From Austwickia sp. (GTDB taxonomy: Bacteria; Actinomycetota; Actinomycetes; Actinomycetales; Dermatophilaceae): DNA of 64,000 bases. The stretch lies in NCBI GenBank assembly GCA_016699675.1, contig CP064985.1:4154001-4218000 (forward strand), given 5' to 3'. Under the pieces are notes generated by a model. It did not search any database. It had not been told where the DNA came from and was given only the letters and a program-made list of their open reading frames with translations. Position numbers and translations under genes: made by a program. Below, one piece after another: positions 57,019 through 64,000 of this stretch (position 1 is the first letter of the stretch; the number at the start of each line of letters is the position of its first letter).

Positions 57019-57581
57019 CGGGTCACCTCCGGGGCCGACGCGTCGTGCGATGGCTGACTCGATGCGCCGGTGGCACGCTGCAGCCGCAGCCGGGCGAGGC
57101 CGCGGGAGAGCTGGGATTTGACGCTCCCGACCGAGCAGCCGAGCGCGGCGGCGATGTCGGCCTCGGGCAGGTCCTCGTAATACCGCAGCACGAGCACCGC
57201 CCGGGTCCGAGGCGGCAGCGTCGCGAGCAGCCGCCACACTTCGTCACGGTCGTCGACGGTGCGCAGCGCCGCGGCCCCGTCCGGACCGGGGCGGGTCGGC
57301 TCGGGCGGGTCGGCGGCCGGGCGCTCTCGGCGTACAGGCCGCCGCCACCACGACGCCTGCGTCCGCGCCATGGTGCGTCGGGCGTACGCGAGCCGGGCGT
57401 CAGGCGCGGCGACCTTGTCCCAGGCCAGGTACAACTTCCCCAGACTCGCCTGCAGCAGATCGTCCGCGGCCGAGGCCTCGCCGGTCAGGACGTAGGCGTA
57501 GCGGCGCAGCGCGTGCCCGTGCAGACGCACGAACACCGTGAACGCCTCGTCTCGGTCGCTGCGCTCGCCCACGCTACTCAT
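57015..57581 (-). CDS. SigE-family (ECF) sigma factor
   Basis: 188 residues. Region 2 reads FTVFVRLHGHALRRYAYVLT and ASAADDLLQASLGKLYLAW near 40; region 4 reads WRLLATLPPRTRAVLVLRYY and ALGCSVGSVKSQLSRGLARL near 148. The YAYVLTG and VKSQLSRGLARL sequences are typical of the actinobacterial SigE-family ECF group. It is transcribed with a membrane protein (4-bp overlap) and a propeller gene, a signalling unit. It is the complete counterpart of the sigma-like part in the fused gene at 59677. Confidence 0.9.
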   Translation of the reverse strand: MSSVGERSDRDEAFTVFVRLHGHALRRYAYVLTGEASAADDLLQASLGKLYLAWDKVAAPDARLAYARRTMARTQASWWRRPVRRERPAADPPEPTRPGPDGAAALRTVDDRDEVWRLLATLPPRTRAVLVLRYYEDLPEADIAAALGCSVGSVKSQLSRGLARLRLQRATGASSQPSHDASAPEVTR

Positions 57582-57750
57582 GCTGCCCAGACGCGGCCGG
57601 CGGGCGAAAGGTTGACTGCGAACGGCAGGTACGGCGTGTCGCGTGTGTCACCCCGCCCGGACGCATCCGAGGCCAACGGCACGGCCCCGAAAGCCCGACC
57701 GGGCCGGCGACGCCGCTGCCCGTCATCCGGTCCGACCCCTGCAGCCGTCG

Positions 57751-57828
57751 GCGGAGCCGGTCGTCCCCCAGTCCTCGCGGAGCCGGTCGTCCCCCAGTCC
57801 TCGCGGAGCCGGTCGTCCCCCAGTCCTC
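57751..57828. repeat. 26-bp tandem repeat, three copies plus a partial
   Basis: The unit GCGGAGCCGGTCGTCCCCCA plus GTCCTC occurs at 57751-57776, 57777-57802 and 57803-57828, with a partial, diverged fourth unit from 57829. The three copies are identical. It lies upstream of the sigma gene by about 170 bp. Confidence 0.85.
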
Positions 57829-58072
57829 CCGGAGCCGGTCGTCCTTGGGGGTGGAACCCCCACGCCCCGAGTGAGGCGACTCACCCGAGGGCGGGTGAAC
57901 TCCCGTGCGTAGGTGTGCTCACCCGCCCTGGCAGGAGTCGACTCCCCCGGGGACCCGGCCGCCGAGGCCCTGGCCCGCCGAGGGTCTGGGCGCCGAGGCC
58001 GGACAACAGGGCCCCTGGCGGCCCCCCGGGGCGGGGACAGGCAACGCCCGGGGACAGCCGAGGGCGGTCCCA

Positions 58073-58148
58073 GGCGTTGCGCGGCACGATCAATACCCCG
58101 GTGATCGGGCCGGTGCGGTCCGGATCCGGGGGTATTGATCGTGCCGCG
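58073..58148. repeat. Palindromic intergenic repeat, copy 2
   Basis: 76 bp, 69 identities to copy 1 at 55485-55560. Here the arms are a perfect 20-bp inverted repeat (CGCGGCACGATCAATACCCC and its complement) around the centre. It lies directly at the 3' side of a decayed propeller fragment, as copy 1 lies 76 bp past the intact propeller gene. Confidence 0.85.
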
Positions 58149-58150
58149 TC

Positions 58151-58440
58151 GCCAGACCGCCGCCGGGGCGCCATCGGGGGTCGCCAGCCCAAGGCGTATC
58201 CGCCGGCCGGGTCGGGGCCGGCTCGCAGCGCGCGGTCACGACATCGCACCCGACCAGTCGCGATGAGTCGGCGACGACCATGCTGATCAGGAGTCGACCC
58301 GGGCTCTCGGAGGCCGGCAGCACCGCGGACCGCGAGCCGCGGTGGCCGGCCCCGGCCGGAGGGCAGGTCGATCAGCACCGGTGGGGTCGCCAGCGCTCCG
58401 TCCCGTCCCCGCGGGAGCGTTGACCGCGGTGCTCACCCGA
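58151..58440 (-). pseudogene. Decayed C-terminal fragment of a propeller-type lipoprotein
   Basis: On the minus strand one frame reads GRDGALATPPVLIDLPSGRG, like DRDGGSSGYAVVDLERLTIA of the 55637 gene. After a frame change it reads SPGRLLISMVVADSSRLVGC followed by DVVTARCEPAP, like EDATHVLMAL...RCDVTTTTCELAP. The cysteine pair with the same spacing makes chance unlikely. The reading is broken by a frameshift and has no start and an in-frame stop upstream. It is a remnant of a third copy. Confidence 0.6.
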
Positions 58441-58504
58441 GAGCTCTCTCGCGGGAGTGGTTGTCGAACGCCGCCGTCGAGTCGGCGATGGCACGCTGGC
58501 AGGC

Positions 58505-59626
58505 ATGACATCGCCCGACGAGGCCCTCCTGGCGCGTCTCACCTCGCTGCACGAGACCGCCGACCGCGCCCTGGTGCCGCCTCGGCCGAGCCCCGCCCGA
58601 GAGCTGCGCGACCTCGCCGACCTCGCCGACACGCTGGGCGAAGCCGGCGGCTGGGACCGGTACGGCGAGGGCGGTCTCGTCGCCGAGCTCGAGCGCCGAC
58701 TCCTGGAGCTGCTGGGGGCGCCGGCCGCGGCGTTCTTCCCCAGTGGCGTCATGGCGCAGCCGGCCGCGCTACGCGTCCGGTGTGACCGTGCGGGAACCCG
58801 CCGGATCGCGCTGCCCGACCTGTCCCGCCTGCTGGTCCATGAGGACGACGAGCCACGGCGGCTGCACGGGTTCGAGGTCGACCACCTCACGGTCGGGGCC
58901 GTGACCCCGACCCGCGCGCACGTCGACGCGCTCCCGGGGCGGCTCGCGGCCGTGCTCCTCGAGCTGCCCCTGCGGGACGCCGGGTACCTGCTGCCGGGCT
59001 GGGACGACCTCGTCGCCGTCGCGGACGCCTGCCGTGCCCGCGGCATCGCCCTGCACCTGGACGGGGCGCGGCTGTGGGAGTCGGCCCCGCACTACGACCG
59101 CGAGCTCGCCGAGATCACGTCGCTGGCCGACACGACCTACGTGAGCTTCTACAAGGGGCTCGGCGGCCTGGCCGGCGCGGCGCTGGTCGGACCGACCGAC
59201 GTGATCGCCGAGGCCCGGCTATGGCGGCGTCGGCACGGGGGCACGCTCTTCTCGATCGCGCCGCTGGCGCTGGGCGCCCTGCGCGGTCTCGACCGGCAGC
59301 TTCCGCGGATGGGCGAGTGCCACGCGTACGCCGTGCGGCACGCCGCCGCCCTCCAGGCCCGGGGCATCCGCACCGCCCCGGACCGCCCGCACACCACCGC
59401 CTTTCGGGTGCTTCTCGAACGCGAGCCCGATGAGCTGCTTCGCCGGGCCGTGGAGATCGCAGAGACCGAGAGCCTCTGGCTGCCCGGCCGGTGGGGCCGC
59501 AGCGACCTGCCCGGGTGGTCGTTCTCCGAGGTCACGGTTACCCCGGCGATGATCGACGCCTGGGGCGAGCCGGACCGCCCCGACGGCCCCGCGGACGCCC
59601 TGGCCCGGCTGATCACGGCGACCTGA
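58505..59626 (+). CDS. PLP-dependent beta-eliminating lyase / threonine-aldolase-like protein
   Basis: 373 residues, fold type I PLP enzyme. The start and the GEGGLVAELERRLLELLG helix, then AFFPSGVMAQPAAL, LHLDGARLWESAPHYD (the Asp that contacts the PLP nitrogen) and YVSFYKGLGGLAGAALVG, where K is the Schiff-base lysine, are all in place. The sequence order is that of low-specificity L-threonine aldolase and related lyases. Substrate uncertain. The ATG at 58505 is preferred; an in-frame GTG at 58457 would add a basic stretch. It faces right in an island of leftward genes. Confidence 0.85.
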   Translation: MTSPDEALLARLTSLHETADRALVPPRPSPARELRDLADLADTLGEAGGWDRYGEGGLVAELERRLLELLGAPAAAFFPSGVMAQPAALRVRCDRAGTRRIALPDLSRLLVHEDDEPRRLHGFEVDHLTVGAVTPTRAHVDALPGRLAAVLLELPLRDAGYLLPGWDDLVAVADACRARGIALHLDGARLWESAPHYDRELAEITSLADTTYVSFYKGLGGLAGAALVGPTDVIAEARLWRRRHGGTLFSIAPLALGALRGLDRQLPRMGECHAYAVRHAAALQARGIRTAPDRPHTTAFRVLLEREPDELLRRAVEIAETESLWLPGRWGRSDLPGWSFSEVTVTPAMIDAWGEPDRPDGPADALARLITAT

Positions 59627-59676
59627 GCCGCGCTCCGCGACGCCACGCTCGATCGGTCCGCCGCCATAGGCCCCGG

Positions 59677-61614
59677 TCAGGCCAGATCCGCCGGGAGCAG
59701 CGCCCGCTCGCAACCACCCGTCATGGCGTCGCACCGAATCCCCGCGCGGGAGTCACCCGAGCCGCCCACCTTGAAGATGACGTGCGTGTCGTCTTCCCAC
59801 GCCGAGGTCTCGCTGACGGGTGAGCTCAGCGGGTAGGCGTTCGAGGGCAGCTCAAACGCCACGTGGCCGCCGGCGACGGCGTCGAGGCTGCCCCACGCGA
59901 TCTGTTTCCCCCCAGGCTCGGCGTACCGCACCACCGTCAGCACCATCCCGCCGCTCGGCGATGGCCAGTTCGCCGTCATGAGCCCGTCGTCGCACCACAG
60001 GACGCGATCGTCCAACCCGGTCGCCAGCGACCACCGCCGCACACAGGTCGGGTCGTTCGGACCGGTCGCCCGGAACAGCAGCGCCACCGAGCGCGCCACG
60101 ACAGGACCCTCGTAGCGCACCGGCAACGCATGCTCGGCCCAGCCCTCCTCGGCTCGCCACGTCACGAGCTTGCTGCCGTCCCCGACGACGAGCCGATCTC
60201 CGATCCAGCCCGAGCCGAGCAGCGTCGGGGTCGCGCGCGACGCCACCGCCACCCCGTCGATCGACCGGACGACGACCAGCGTGAGCGCGCCCGGGGAGGC
60301 GATGCCGCCCGCCGCCGCTGTGTCGATGCGTAGGAAGGCCACGTACCGGGCGTCGGACGACGGCCAGGCGGCGCCGATGGTGTCCTCGACGAGGGTGCGG
60401 GGTCCCTCGCGGGGGTCGAGACGCAGGAGGCGCTGCCGCACCGGGTCCCCTGGGCCCTGGGGGTTGCCCGGCCGTGCGAGCAGGAGGGGCGGGCCCGTCG
60501 TCCGCGGCAACACGACGACGCCCGTCACGCCCGGCAACGGGGTGCGGACGGCGCCATCGACGTAGGTCAACGCCCCTGCCGCGTCCTCAGCCACGTACGC
60601 CGGCAGCTTCGCCGGCGATCCGGGCGGCAGTTCCTCGTAGCTGACGCTGGGCCGCACCCTCCCCCCCGCCTGTGTCACCGGGCTGGACGGCGAACTGGTC
60701 ACGTCGGTGACGGGAGCCGCGGCCGGTGCGAAGGCCGCCAACTGGCGCGCCCCCGCGAGGGCCCCGACCAGCGCCACCGCGCCGACGAGGGCCACCGCCG
60801 CGCGGGATGGATGGCCGGGCGAGCGCGACACCGTGCGGCGACGCCGCCGCCACCGCGTCCATCGGTCGCGAGTGCCGCCCGACCCGGGTGCCCGACCTCC
60901 CGCTGGCGAATCCTCGACCTCGCCCCGCAGCACCCGCGCGATCAGGGCCGACTTCGGCGGATCGACCTCCTCGGCCGCCTCGCGCAGCGCCGCCGCGACC
61001 CCTGCCAGCCCTGCGACTCCACGTCCGTGCGGCCACGCCGCCGACGCCCGGGCCAGGTCGGCGCGCACCTCGCGCGGTCGGCGATCGAGCGCCGCCGCCA
61101 CCCCCGCCTCGTCGAGGTCGTCAAGGACATGCGTGATCAGCGCCGCGCGGGCCGCGGGATCGAGCCCCGACAGGCGTGCCAGCGTTCGACGCGCCCGGGC
61201 CGCATCGGCCGCAGGGTCGGTCGTCGGCACAGCAGCGCTCTCGTCCTCGGCTGCTGGCCCGGGCGCCGACGCGGCAGGCCGGTGAGGCGGCGCAGCACCC
61301 GCGGGCAGCGCCGCGATGGCCTCGTCGGTCAGTCCGGCACGCCCTGACGTTGCCGCGGGGGCACCGTCGCGAGTCGCCTTGGCCTCGGCCGTGACTCGGG
61401 TCATCAGCCGCGGGGCGAGGTGGGTCTCGACGGCGTCATCGGAGTCGGGACCCCACCCGTCGCACGTCGTGGCCAGCGCGACGCCGAGGAGCCGTTCCGC
61501 GGCGGTTCGATCCCCCGCGGCTAGCAGCCAGGCCCGGCGCCACAACCGATCGCCGCAACGCGCGACGTACGCGCGGAACGGCACGTCACGCGTCCCCGCC
61601 CCGGTGAGGCCCAC
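59677..61614 (-). CDS. Fused sigma-like / membrane helix / beta-propeller protein
   Basis: 645 residues. Residues about 12-50 (FRAYVARCGDRLWRRAWLLA, then AAERLLGVALATTC) resemble ECF sigma region 2 of the SigE family; about 140-190 (LSGLDPAARAALITHVLDDL, AGVAAALDRRPREVRADLAR) resemble region 4. DNA-contact residues look eroded. Then come a basic segment (WTRWRRRRRTVSR), one membrane helix near 272-290 (VALVGAVALVGALAGARQLA), a Ser/Pro linker and a beta-propeller domain to the end, with IRCDAMTGGCERALL. The neighbouring operon has the same three parts as separate genes in the same order. GTG start at 61614. Probably a membrane-bound regulator that no longer acts as a normal sigma factor. Confidence 0.78.
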   Translation of the reverse strand: MGLTGAGTRDVPFRAYVARCGDRLWRRAWLLAAGDRTAAERLLGVALATTCDGWGPDSDDAVETHLAPRLMTRVTAEAKATRDGAPAATSGRAGLTDEAIAALPAGAAPPHRPAASAPGPAAEDESAAVPTTDPAADAARARRTLARLSGLDPAARAALITHVLDDLDEAGVAAALDRRPREVRADLARASAAWPHGRGVAGLAGVAAALREAAEEVDPPKSALIARVLRGEVEDSPAGGRAPGSGGTRDRWTRWRRRRRTVSRSPGHPSRAAVALVGAVALVGALAGARQLAAFAPAAAPVTDVTSSPSSPVTQAGGRVRPSVSYEELPPGSPAKLPAYVAEDAAGALTYVDGAVRTPLPGVTGVVVLPRTTGPPLLLARPGNPQGPGDPVRQRLLRLDPREGPRTLVEDTIGAAWPSSDARYVAFLRIDTAAAGGIASPGALTLVVVRSIDGVAVASRATPTLLGSGWIGDRLVVGDGSKLVTWRAEEGWAEHALPVRYEGPVVARSVALLFRATGPNDPTCVRRWSLATGLDDRVLWCDDGLMTANWPSPSGGMVLTVVRYAEPGGKQIAWGSLDAVAGGHVAFELPSNAYPLSSPVSETSAWEDDTHVIFKVGGSGDSRAGIRCDAMTGGCERALLPADLA

Positions 61615-61696
61615 GCCTCACGGTAGGACACCTGGCCCTCTCCAGACCATGACCCGGCAGGTCCGGACCGCCGACGGAGCCGACGCACCGTCCCCA

Positions 61697-61811
61697 CCGA
61701 CGATCATCGATGTCGGCAACCCGACGTGACCGCCCGACGCGATCGCCTGACCTGCGCTTGGGTGAAGGATCACCGACGATCTCTGCGGTGCGGCACATCG
61801 ATGATCGTCGG
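61697..61811. repeat. 17-bp perfect inverted repeat between the fused gene and ribH
   Basis: CCGACGATCATCGATGT at 61697-61713 has its complement at 61795-61811, an 81-base spacer between. The spacer repeats ACCGACGATC once more. It lies 48 bp beyond the ribH stop and 83 bp before the GTG of the fused gene, at the right border of the accessory island. Confidence 0.75.
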
Positions 61812-61858
61812 GACTGACTGGCGGGTCGACCCGATGAGCCCGCCAAGGCCTGCGGTCG

Positions 61859-62350
61859 CTAGGCGCGCGGGTGCAGGTCCCACTCGCGCAGCACGGTGGC
61901 CGTCGCGAGCGCGGTGATGCCGGCCTCGTAGCCCTTGGACTCCCGGCTGCCGTGCACGCCGCACCGGTCCCGGGCCTGCATCTCGTTGTCGCAGGTCAGT
62001 ACGCCGAAGCCGATCGGGATGCCCGAGGCCGTCGAGACCCGGGACAGGCCCTGGGTGACGGACTGCGCGACGTACTCGAAGTGCGGCGTGCCGCCCTTGA
62101 GGATGATGCCGAGCGCGACCAGCGCGTCGTACGGCTTGCGAACCACCCGCGCGCACACAACCGGCAGCTCGAACGCCCCGGGCGTGCGGATGATCTCGGG
62201 GTCGGCGACGCCGTGCTCGGACAGGGCGAGCTGGGCGCCGGCGAGCATGCCGTCCATGTACGTCGGGTGCCAGCGCGCGGCCACGATGGCGACGCGCAGG
62301 CCACTCGCGTCGCCGACCCATCCGGCGTACTGGTCCCGCTCCTGCCCCAT
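61859..62350 (-). CDS. ribH: 6,7-dimethyl-8-ribityllumazine synthase, copy 1
   Basis: 163 residues. Lumazine synthase: LRVAIVAARWHPTYMDGMLA near 21, TPGAFELPVVCARV near 56, ALVALGIILKGGTPHFEYVA near 77 with the catalytic His, and IPIGFGVLTCDNEMQARDR near 112 with the Arg. The C-terminus keeps SRESKGYEAGITALATAT. ATG at 62350 follows GGGGAGGG by about 4-5 bases; the longer ATG at 62398 is not needed. It is the last gene of the rib operon, 123 bp after the transporter gene. Confidence 0.93.
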   Translation of the reverse strand: MGQERDQYAGWVGDASGLRVAIVAARWHPTYMDGMLAGAQLALSEHGVADPEIIRTPGAFELPVVCARVVRKPYDALVALGIILKGGTPHFEYVAQSVTQGLSRVSTASGIPIGFGVLTCDNEMQARDRCGVHGSRESKGYEAGITALATATVLREWDLHPRA

Positions 62351-62473
62351 CGGGCCCTCCCCGTCTGCGGTCGCCGTGGGCGACCCTGGGCGCGCCACGT
62401 CGGCGCACGTCTCGACGGCCCCATCGGCAGGTGTACCCCTGAGCCTGAGCGGGATTCCGGGCGCGGGTTGGCC

Positions 62474-63193
62474 TCAGCCGCTGACGGGGGCGGCGTCGGG
62501 GTCGGCGATCGGCGTGCCGTCCGCGCGCTCGGTCCGCGACGCCCGCAGCCACACGAAGAAGCCGTAGATCACCAGGCCGCCGTAGACGGCGTAGAGCACG
62601 GCGCTGGGGTAGTACGCCGAGTGCCACAGCAGCGGCACCCCGATGAGGTCCACGCCAATCCAGCACAGCCAGAAGTCATTCCAGCCGCGGGCCATCGCGA
62701 AGGTCGCCACGATCGAGCCCATGAAGATCCAGGCGTCGGTCCAGTAGTACCAGTCCGGCGCCGGCCACCCGGCCCCGACCTTGGCGAACACGGCCTGCGC
62801 GACCAGCACCCCGAGCAGCCACGCGGCCAGGTAGCCGGCGCGCTCCCGCCCGCTGGCCCAGCGCGGCGTGATCGCCGGCGCGTCCTTGGCCCGGCCGGCA
62901 CGCGCCTGATTCCACCGCCACCAGCCGTAGACGCTGGTGATGATGAAGAACACCTGGCGGGCGGACTGGCCGAACAGCGGGTGCCGGCCGTCGTCGACGG
63001 ACAGCGCCGTGCCGAAGAAGACCGTGAAGAGGATGACGTTGCCGACGATCCCGATCGGCCAGGCCCACACCCGGCGCCGCAGCCCGCCGATGGCGGAGGC
63101 GAATCCGAAGAGGTTGCCGATGATCTCGCGCCAATACAGCGGGTAGCCGCCGACGGAGATCTTGGCCTCGAACAGTTGCCGCAGGAGATCCAT
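62474..63193 (-). CDS. PnuC/PnuX-family transporter in a riboflavin operon
   Basis: 239 residues with seven or eight hydrophobic segments: LYWREIIGNLFGFASAIGGL near 18, RVWAWPIGIVGNVILFTVFF near 41, QVFFIITSVYGWWRWNQARA near 79, YLAAWLLGVLVAQAVFAKVG near 115, AWIFMGSIVATFAMARGWND near 153 and AVLYAVYGGLVIYGFFVWLR near 195. The GWWxW and WxxxE/IGN motifs are those of the PnuC family of vitamin facilitators. PnuC moves nicotinamide riboside; the relative PnuX moves riboflavin, and placement in this operon favours riboflavin. ATG at 63193 overlaps the ribH copy 2 stop (TGATG). Confidence 0.85.
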   Translation of the reverse strand: MDLLRQLFEAKISVGGYPLYWREIIGNLFGFASAIGGLRRRVWAWPIGIVGNVILFTVFFGTALSVDDGRHPLFGQSARQVFFIITSVYGWWRWNQARAGRAKDAPAITPRWASGRERAGYLAAWLLGVLVAQAVFAKVGAGWPAPDWYYWTDAWIFMGSIVATFAMARGWNDFWLCWIGVDLIGVPLLWHSAYYPSAVLYAVYGGLVIYGFFVWLRASRTERADGTPIADPDAAPVSG

Positions 63194-63702
63194 CACGATC
63201 CGTCCCCGAAGTCGGCGAAGTCGGCCGCGCTGGCGCGGTGGGCGCGGGCCAGGGTGGCGGCCATGACGACCGCGGCCTGGGCCGCCTCGTAGCCCTTGTC
63301 CTCCCGCGAGCCGGGAAGGCCGGCGCGGTCGAGCGCCTGCTGCTCGTCATCGCAGGTCAGCAGCCCGAAGCCGATCGGCGTCCCGGTGTTGACCGCGACC
63401 TGGGTCAGGCCGAGGGTGGCGCCGGAGCAGACGTACTCGAAGTGCGGCGTCCCGCCGCGGATGACCACGCCCAGGGCGACGAGCGCGTCGTACGTCGCTG
63501 CCAGGCGCGCGCACGCGACCGGCAGCTCGAAGCTGCCCGGGACGCGGACCAGCGTGATGTCGTCGCAACGCGCCTCGGTGAGGGCCCGGGTAGCGCCGTC
63601 GATGAGGCCGCCCATCACCTCCTCGTGCCACGTGGACGCGACGAGCGCGACGCGCAGCCCGCTCCCGTCCGCCGCGAGCTGGGGGGAACCGTGCCCGGCC
63701 AT
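63193..63702 (-). CDS. ribH: 6,7-dimethyl-8-ribityllumazine synthase, copy 2
   Basis: 169 residues. LRVALVASTWHEEVMGGLID near 19, VRVPGSFELPVACARLAA near 53, ALVALGVVIRGGTPHFEYVC near 76 with the catalytic His, and IPIGFG-like TPIGFGLLTCDDEQQALDR near 110. The end adds an acidic tail (ASAADFADFGDGS). It is nearly the same fold and active site as copy 1 but clearly not identical, roughly half of positions shared. ATG at 63702 follows GGAAGG by 6 bases, right after the ribA stop. It is the copy directly beside ribA, the usual place of ribH. Confidence 0.93.
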   Translation of the reverse strand: MAGHGSPQLAADGSGLRVALVASTWHEEVMGGLIDGATRALTEARCDDITLVRVPGSFELPVACARLAATYDALVALGVVIRGGTPHFEYVCSGATLGLTQVAVNTGTPIGFGLLTCDDEQQALDRAGLPGSREDKGYEAAQAAVVMAATLARAHRASAADFADFGDGS

Positions 63703-63704
63703 GA

Positions 63705-64000
63705 TCAACCTTCCATCGTGAGGGGAGAGCGGGTGGTGCAGGCGGCCAGCGGAGCGCCCCGCCCGGGGCCGGCGATCAGGTGGCCCATCCGGTCCCGCTT
63801 GGTGGCGAGATAGGCCGCGTTGGCGGGGTTGGGGCTGACGTGCAGGGGGCGGCGGTCGACGACGTCCAGGCCTGCCGCGCGCAGCGCGGCGACCTTGTCG
63901 GGATTGTTCGTGAGCAGCACCAGGCTGCGCACCCCGAGGTCGGCCAGGACGTCGGCGGCCCCGCCGTACTCCCGGTCGTCCACCGGCAGCCCCAGCCGCA
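63705..64000 (-). CDS. ribA: GTP cyclohydrolase II, C-terminal part (RibA or RibBA)
   Basis: The last about 98 residues of a RibA domain; the rest lies to the right. RLGLPVDDREYGGAADVLAD, LGVRSLVLLTNNPDKVAALR and AGLDVVDRRPLHVSPNPANA are the typical end of GTP cyclohydrolase II, with TNNPxK. It makes the pyrimidine precursor for riboflavin from GTP. In actinobacteria this domain is usually fused to the dihydroxybutanone phosphate synthase RibB, but that cannot be seen here. The end reads LAACTTRSPLTMEG and is followed at once by ribH copy 2. Confidence 0.9.
   Translation of the reverse strand, partial: RLGLPVDDREYGGAADVLADLGVRSLVLLTNNPDKVAALRAAGLDVVDRRPLHVSPNPANAAYLATKRDRMGHLIAGPGRGAPLAACTTRSPLTMEG

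Larger units (their letters stand above)
57582..58504. other. 923-bp non-coding region with repeats and hairpins
   Basis: Between the leftward sigma gene and the rightward aldolase gene. It contains a 26-bp tandem repeat (57751-57828), a 7-bp stem hairpin at 57846-57862, GTGAG-GCGA-CTCAC at 57871-57884, an 8-bp stem GCGGGTGA/TCACCCGC (57891-57898, 57919-57926), the second palindromic repeat (58073-58148) and a decayed propeller fragment. ORFs across it have repeat-driven low complexity and are not believable genes. Confidence 0.7.

Noticed and set aside
57012..58286. Open frame of 424 codons over the sigma gene and the repeat region
   Set aside because: Made of repeated low-complexity blocks and antisense to the sigma gene.
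1..64000. CRISPR arrays, tRNA or rRNA genes, insertion sequences and prophage genes
   Set aside because: I looked for repeat-spacer patterns, conserved RNA stretches and transposase or integrase motifs and saw none. The only dispersed repeats are the 76-bp pair and short tandem repeats.

Overview
The window is very GC-rich, densely packed and uninterrupted by rRNA, tRNA or insertion sequences. It looks like the chromosome of an actinobacterium. From about 3.7 to 43.8 kb the gene order follows a core block I remember from Mycobacterium tuberculosis (roughly Rv2172c to Rv2206): metF-like, idsA2, Rv2175c, pknL, aroG, plsC, ArsA-like, SRPBCC, fadD15, the DEDDh/GIY-YIG nuclease, trpD, ctaE-qcrCAB, ctaFDC, erpA, glycerate kinase and DUF3043. 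The SAV_6107 HEPN and DUF6504 genes beside a DnaE2-type polymerase, GTG/TTG starts and frequent ATGA/GTGA overlaps also fit Actinomycetota. I suspect a Micrococcales-type genome (Dermatophilaceae/Intrasporangiaceae-like), but the sequence alone does not prove it.

Layout. 0-2.9 kb: a DNA-damage operon on the minus strand (DUF6504, HEPN, DnaE2 running off the left edge) with a PafBC-type promoter and an inverted-repeat operator. 3.0-6.3 kb: a DUF4126 membrane protein, a MetF-NTF2 fusion and a polyprenyl diphosphate synthase. 6.4-13.5 kb: Rv2175c-like DNA-binding protein, a LysM transglycosylase, a PASTA kinase, a small Moco protein, DAHP synthase and a PlsC acyltransferase. 13.9-23.1 kb: two small membrane proteins, a TetR regulator, glucokinase, a DUF5304-like protein, an ArsA-like protein, two SRPBCC proteins, long-chain acyl-CoA synthetase, a metallopeptidase lipoprotein and a Cys-rich small protein. 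23.2-26.9 kb: an exonuclease/GIY-YIG protein behind a second PafBC-type promoter, an AsnC-like domain, trpD and a receiver protein. 27.2-37.7 kb: the aerobic respiratory chain (ctaE-qcrCAB and ctaCDF) around a DUF167 protein, a metallopeptidase, a GNAT protein and an L,D-transpeptidase. 37.9-49.7 kb: aat, a PadR pair, erpA, glycerate kinase, M20 peptidase, DUF3043, a YihY-like protein, PIG-L, ATP-grasp, cobL and hisF. 49.7-53.6 kb: a trpS gene behind a putative leader-peptide attenuator, a frameshifted P-loop kinase and a FUSC transporter. 53.6-55.4 kb: PH-domain gene, hisG and hisE. 55.4-61.8 kb: an accessory island of sigma/anti-sigma/propeller genes. 61.8-64 kb: a riboflavin operon (ribA, two ribH copies and a PnuC/PnuX-type transporter).

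The most unusual parts are four. First, the 55.4-61.8 kb island lies between ribH and hisE, which I recall as neighbours in many actinobacteria. It has a SigE-type sigma gene with a membrane anchor and a propeller split across two overlapping ORFs, a second locus where sigma-like, membrane and propeller regions form one 645-residue protein, a decayed third copy, and a 76-bp palindromic repeat present twice. Second, the trpS leader has a short Trp-containing peptide and four RNA segments that can pair 1:2, 2:3 and 3:4. Third, two PafBC/RecA-NDp-type promoters mark DNA-damage genes. Fourth, the riboflavin operon has two lumazine synthase genes.
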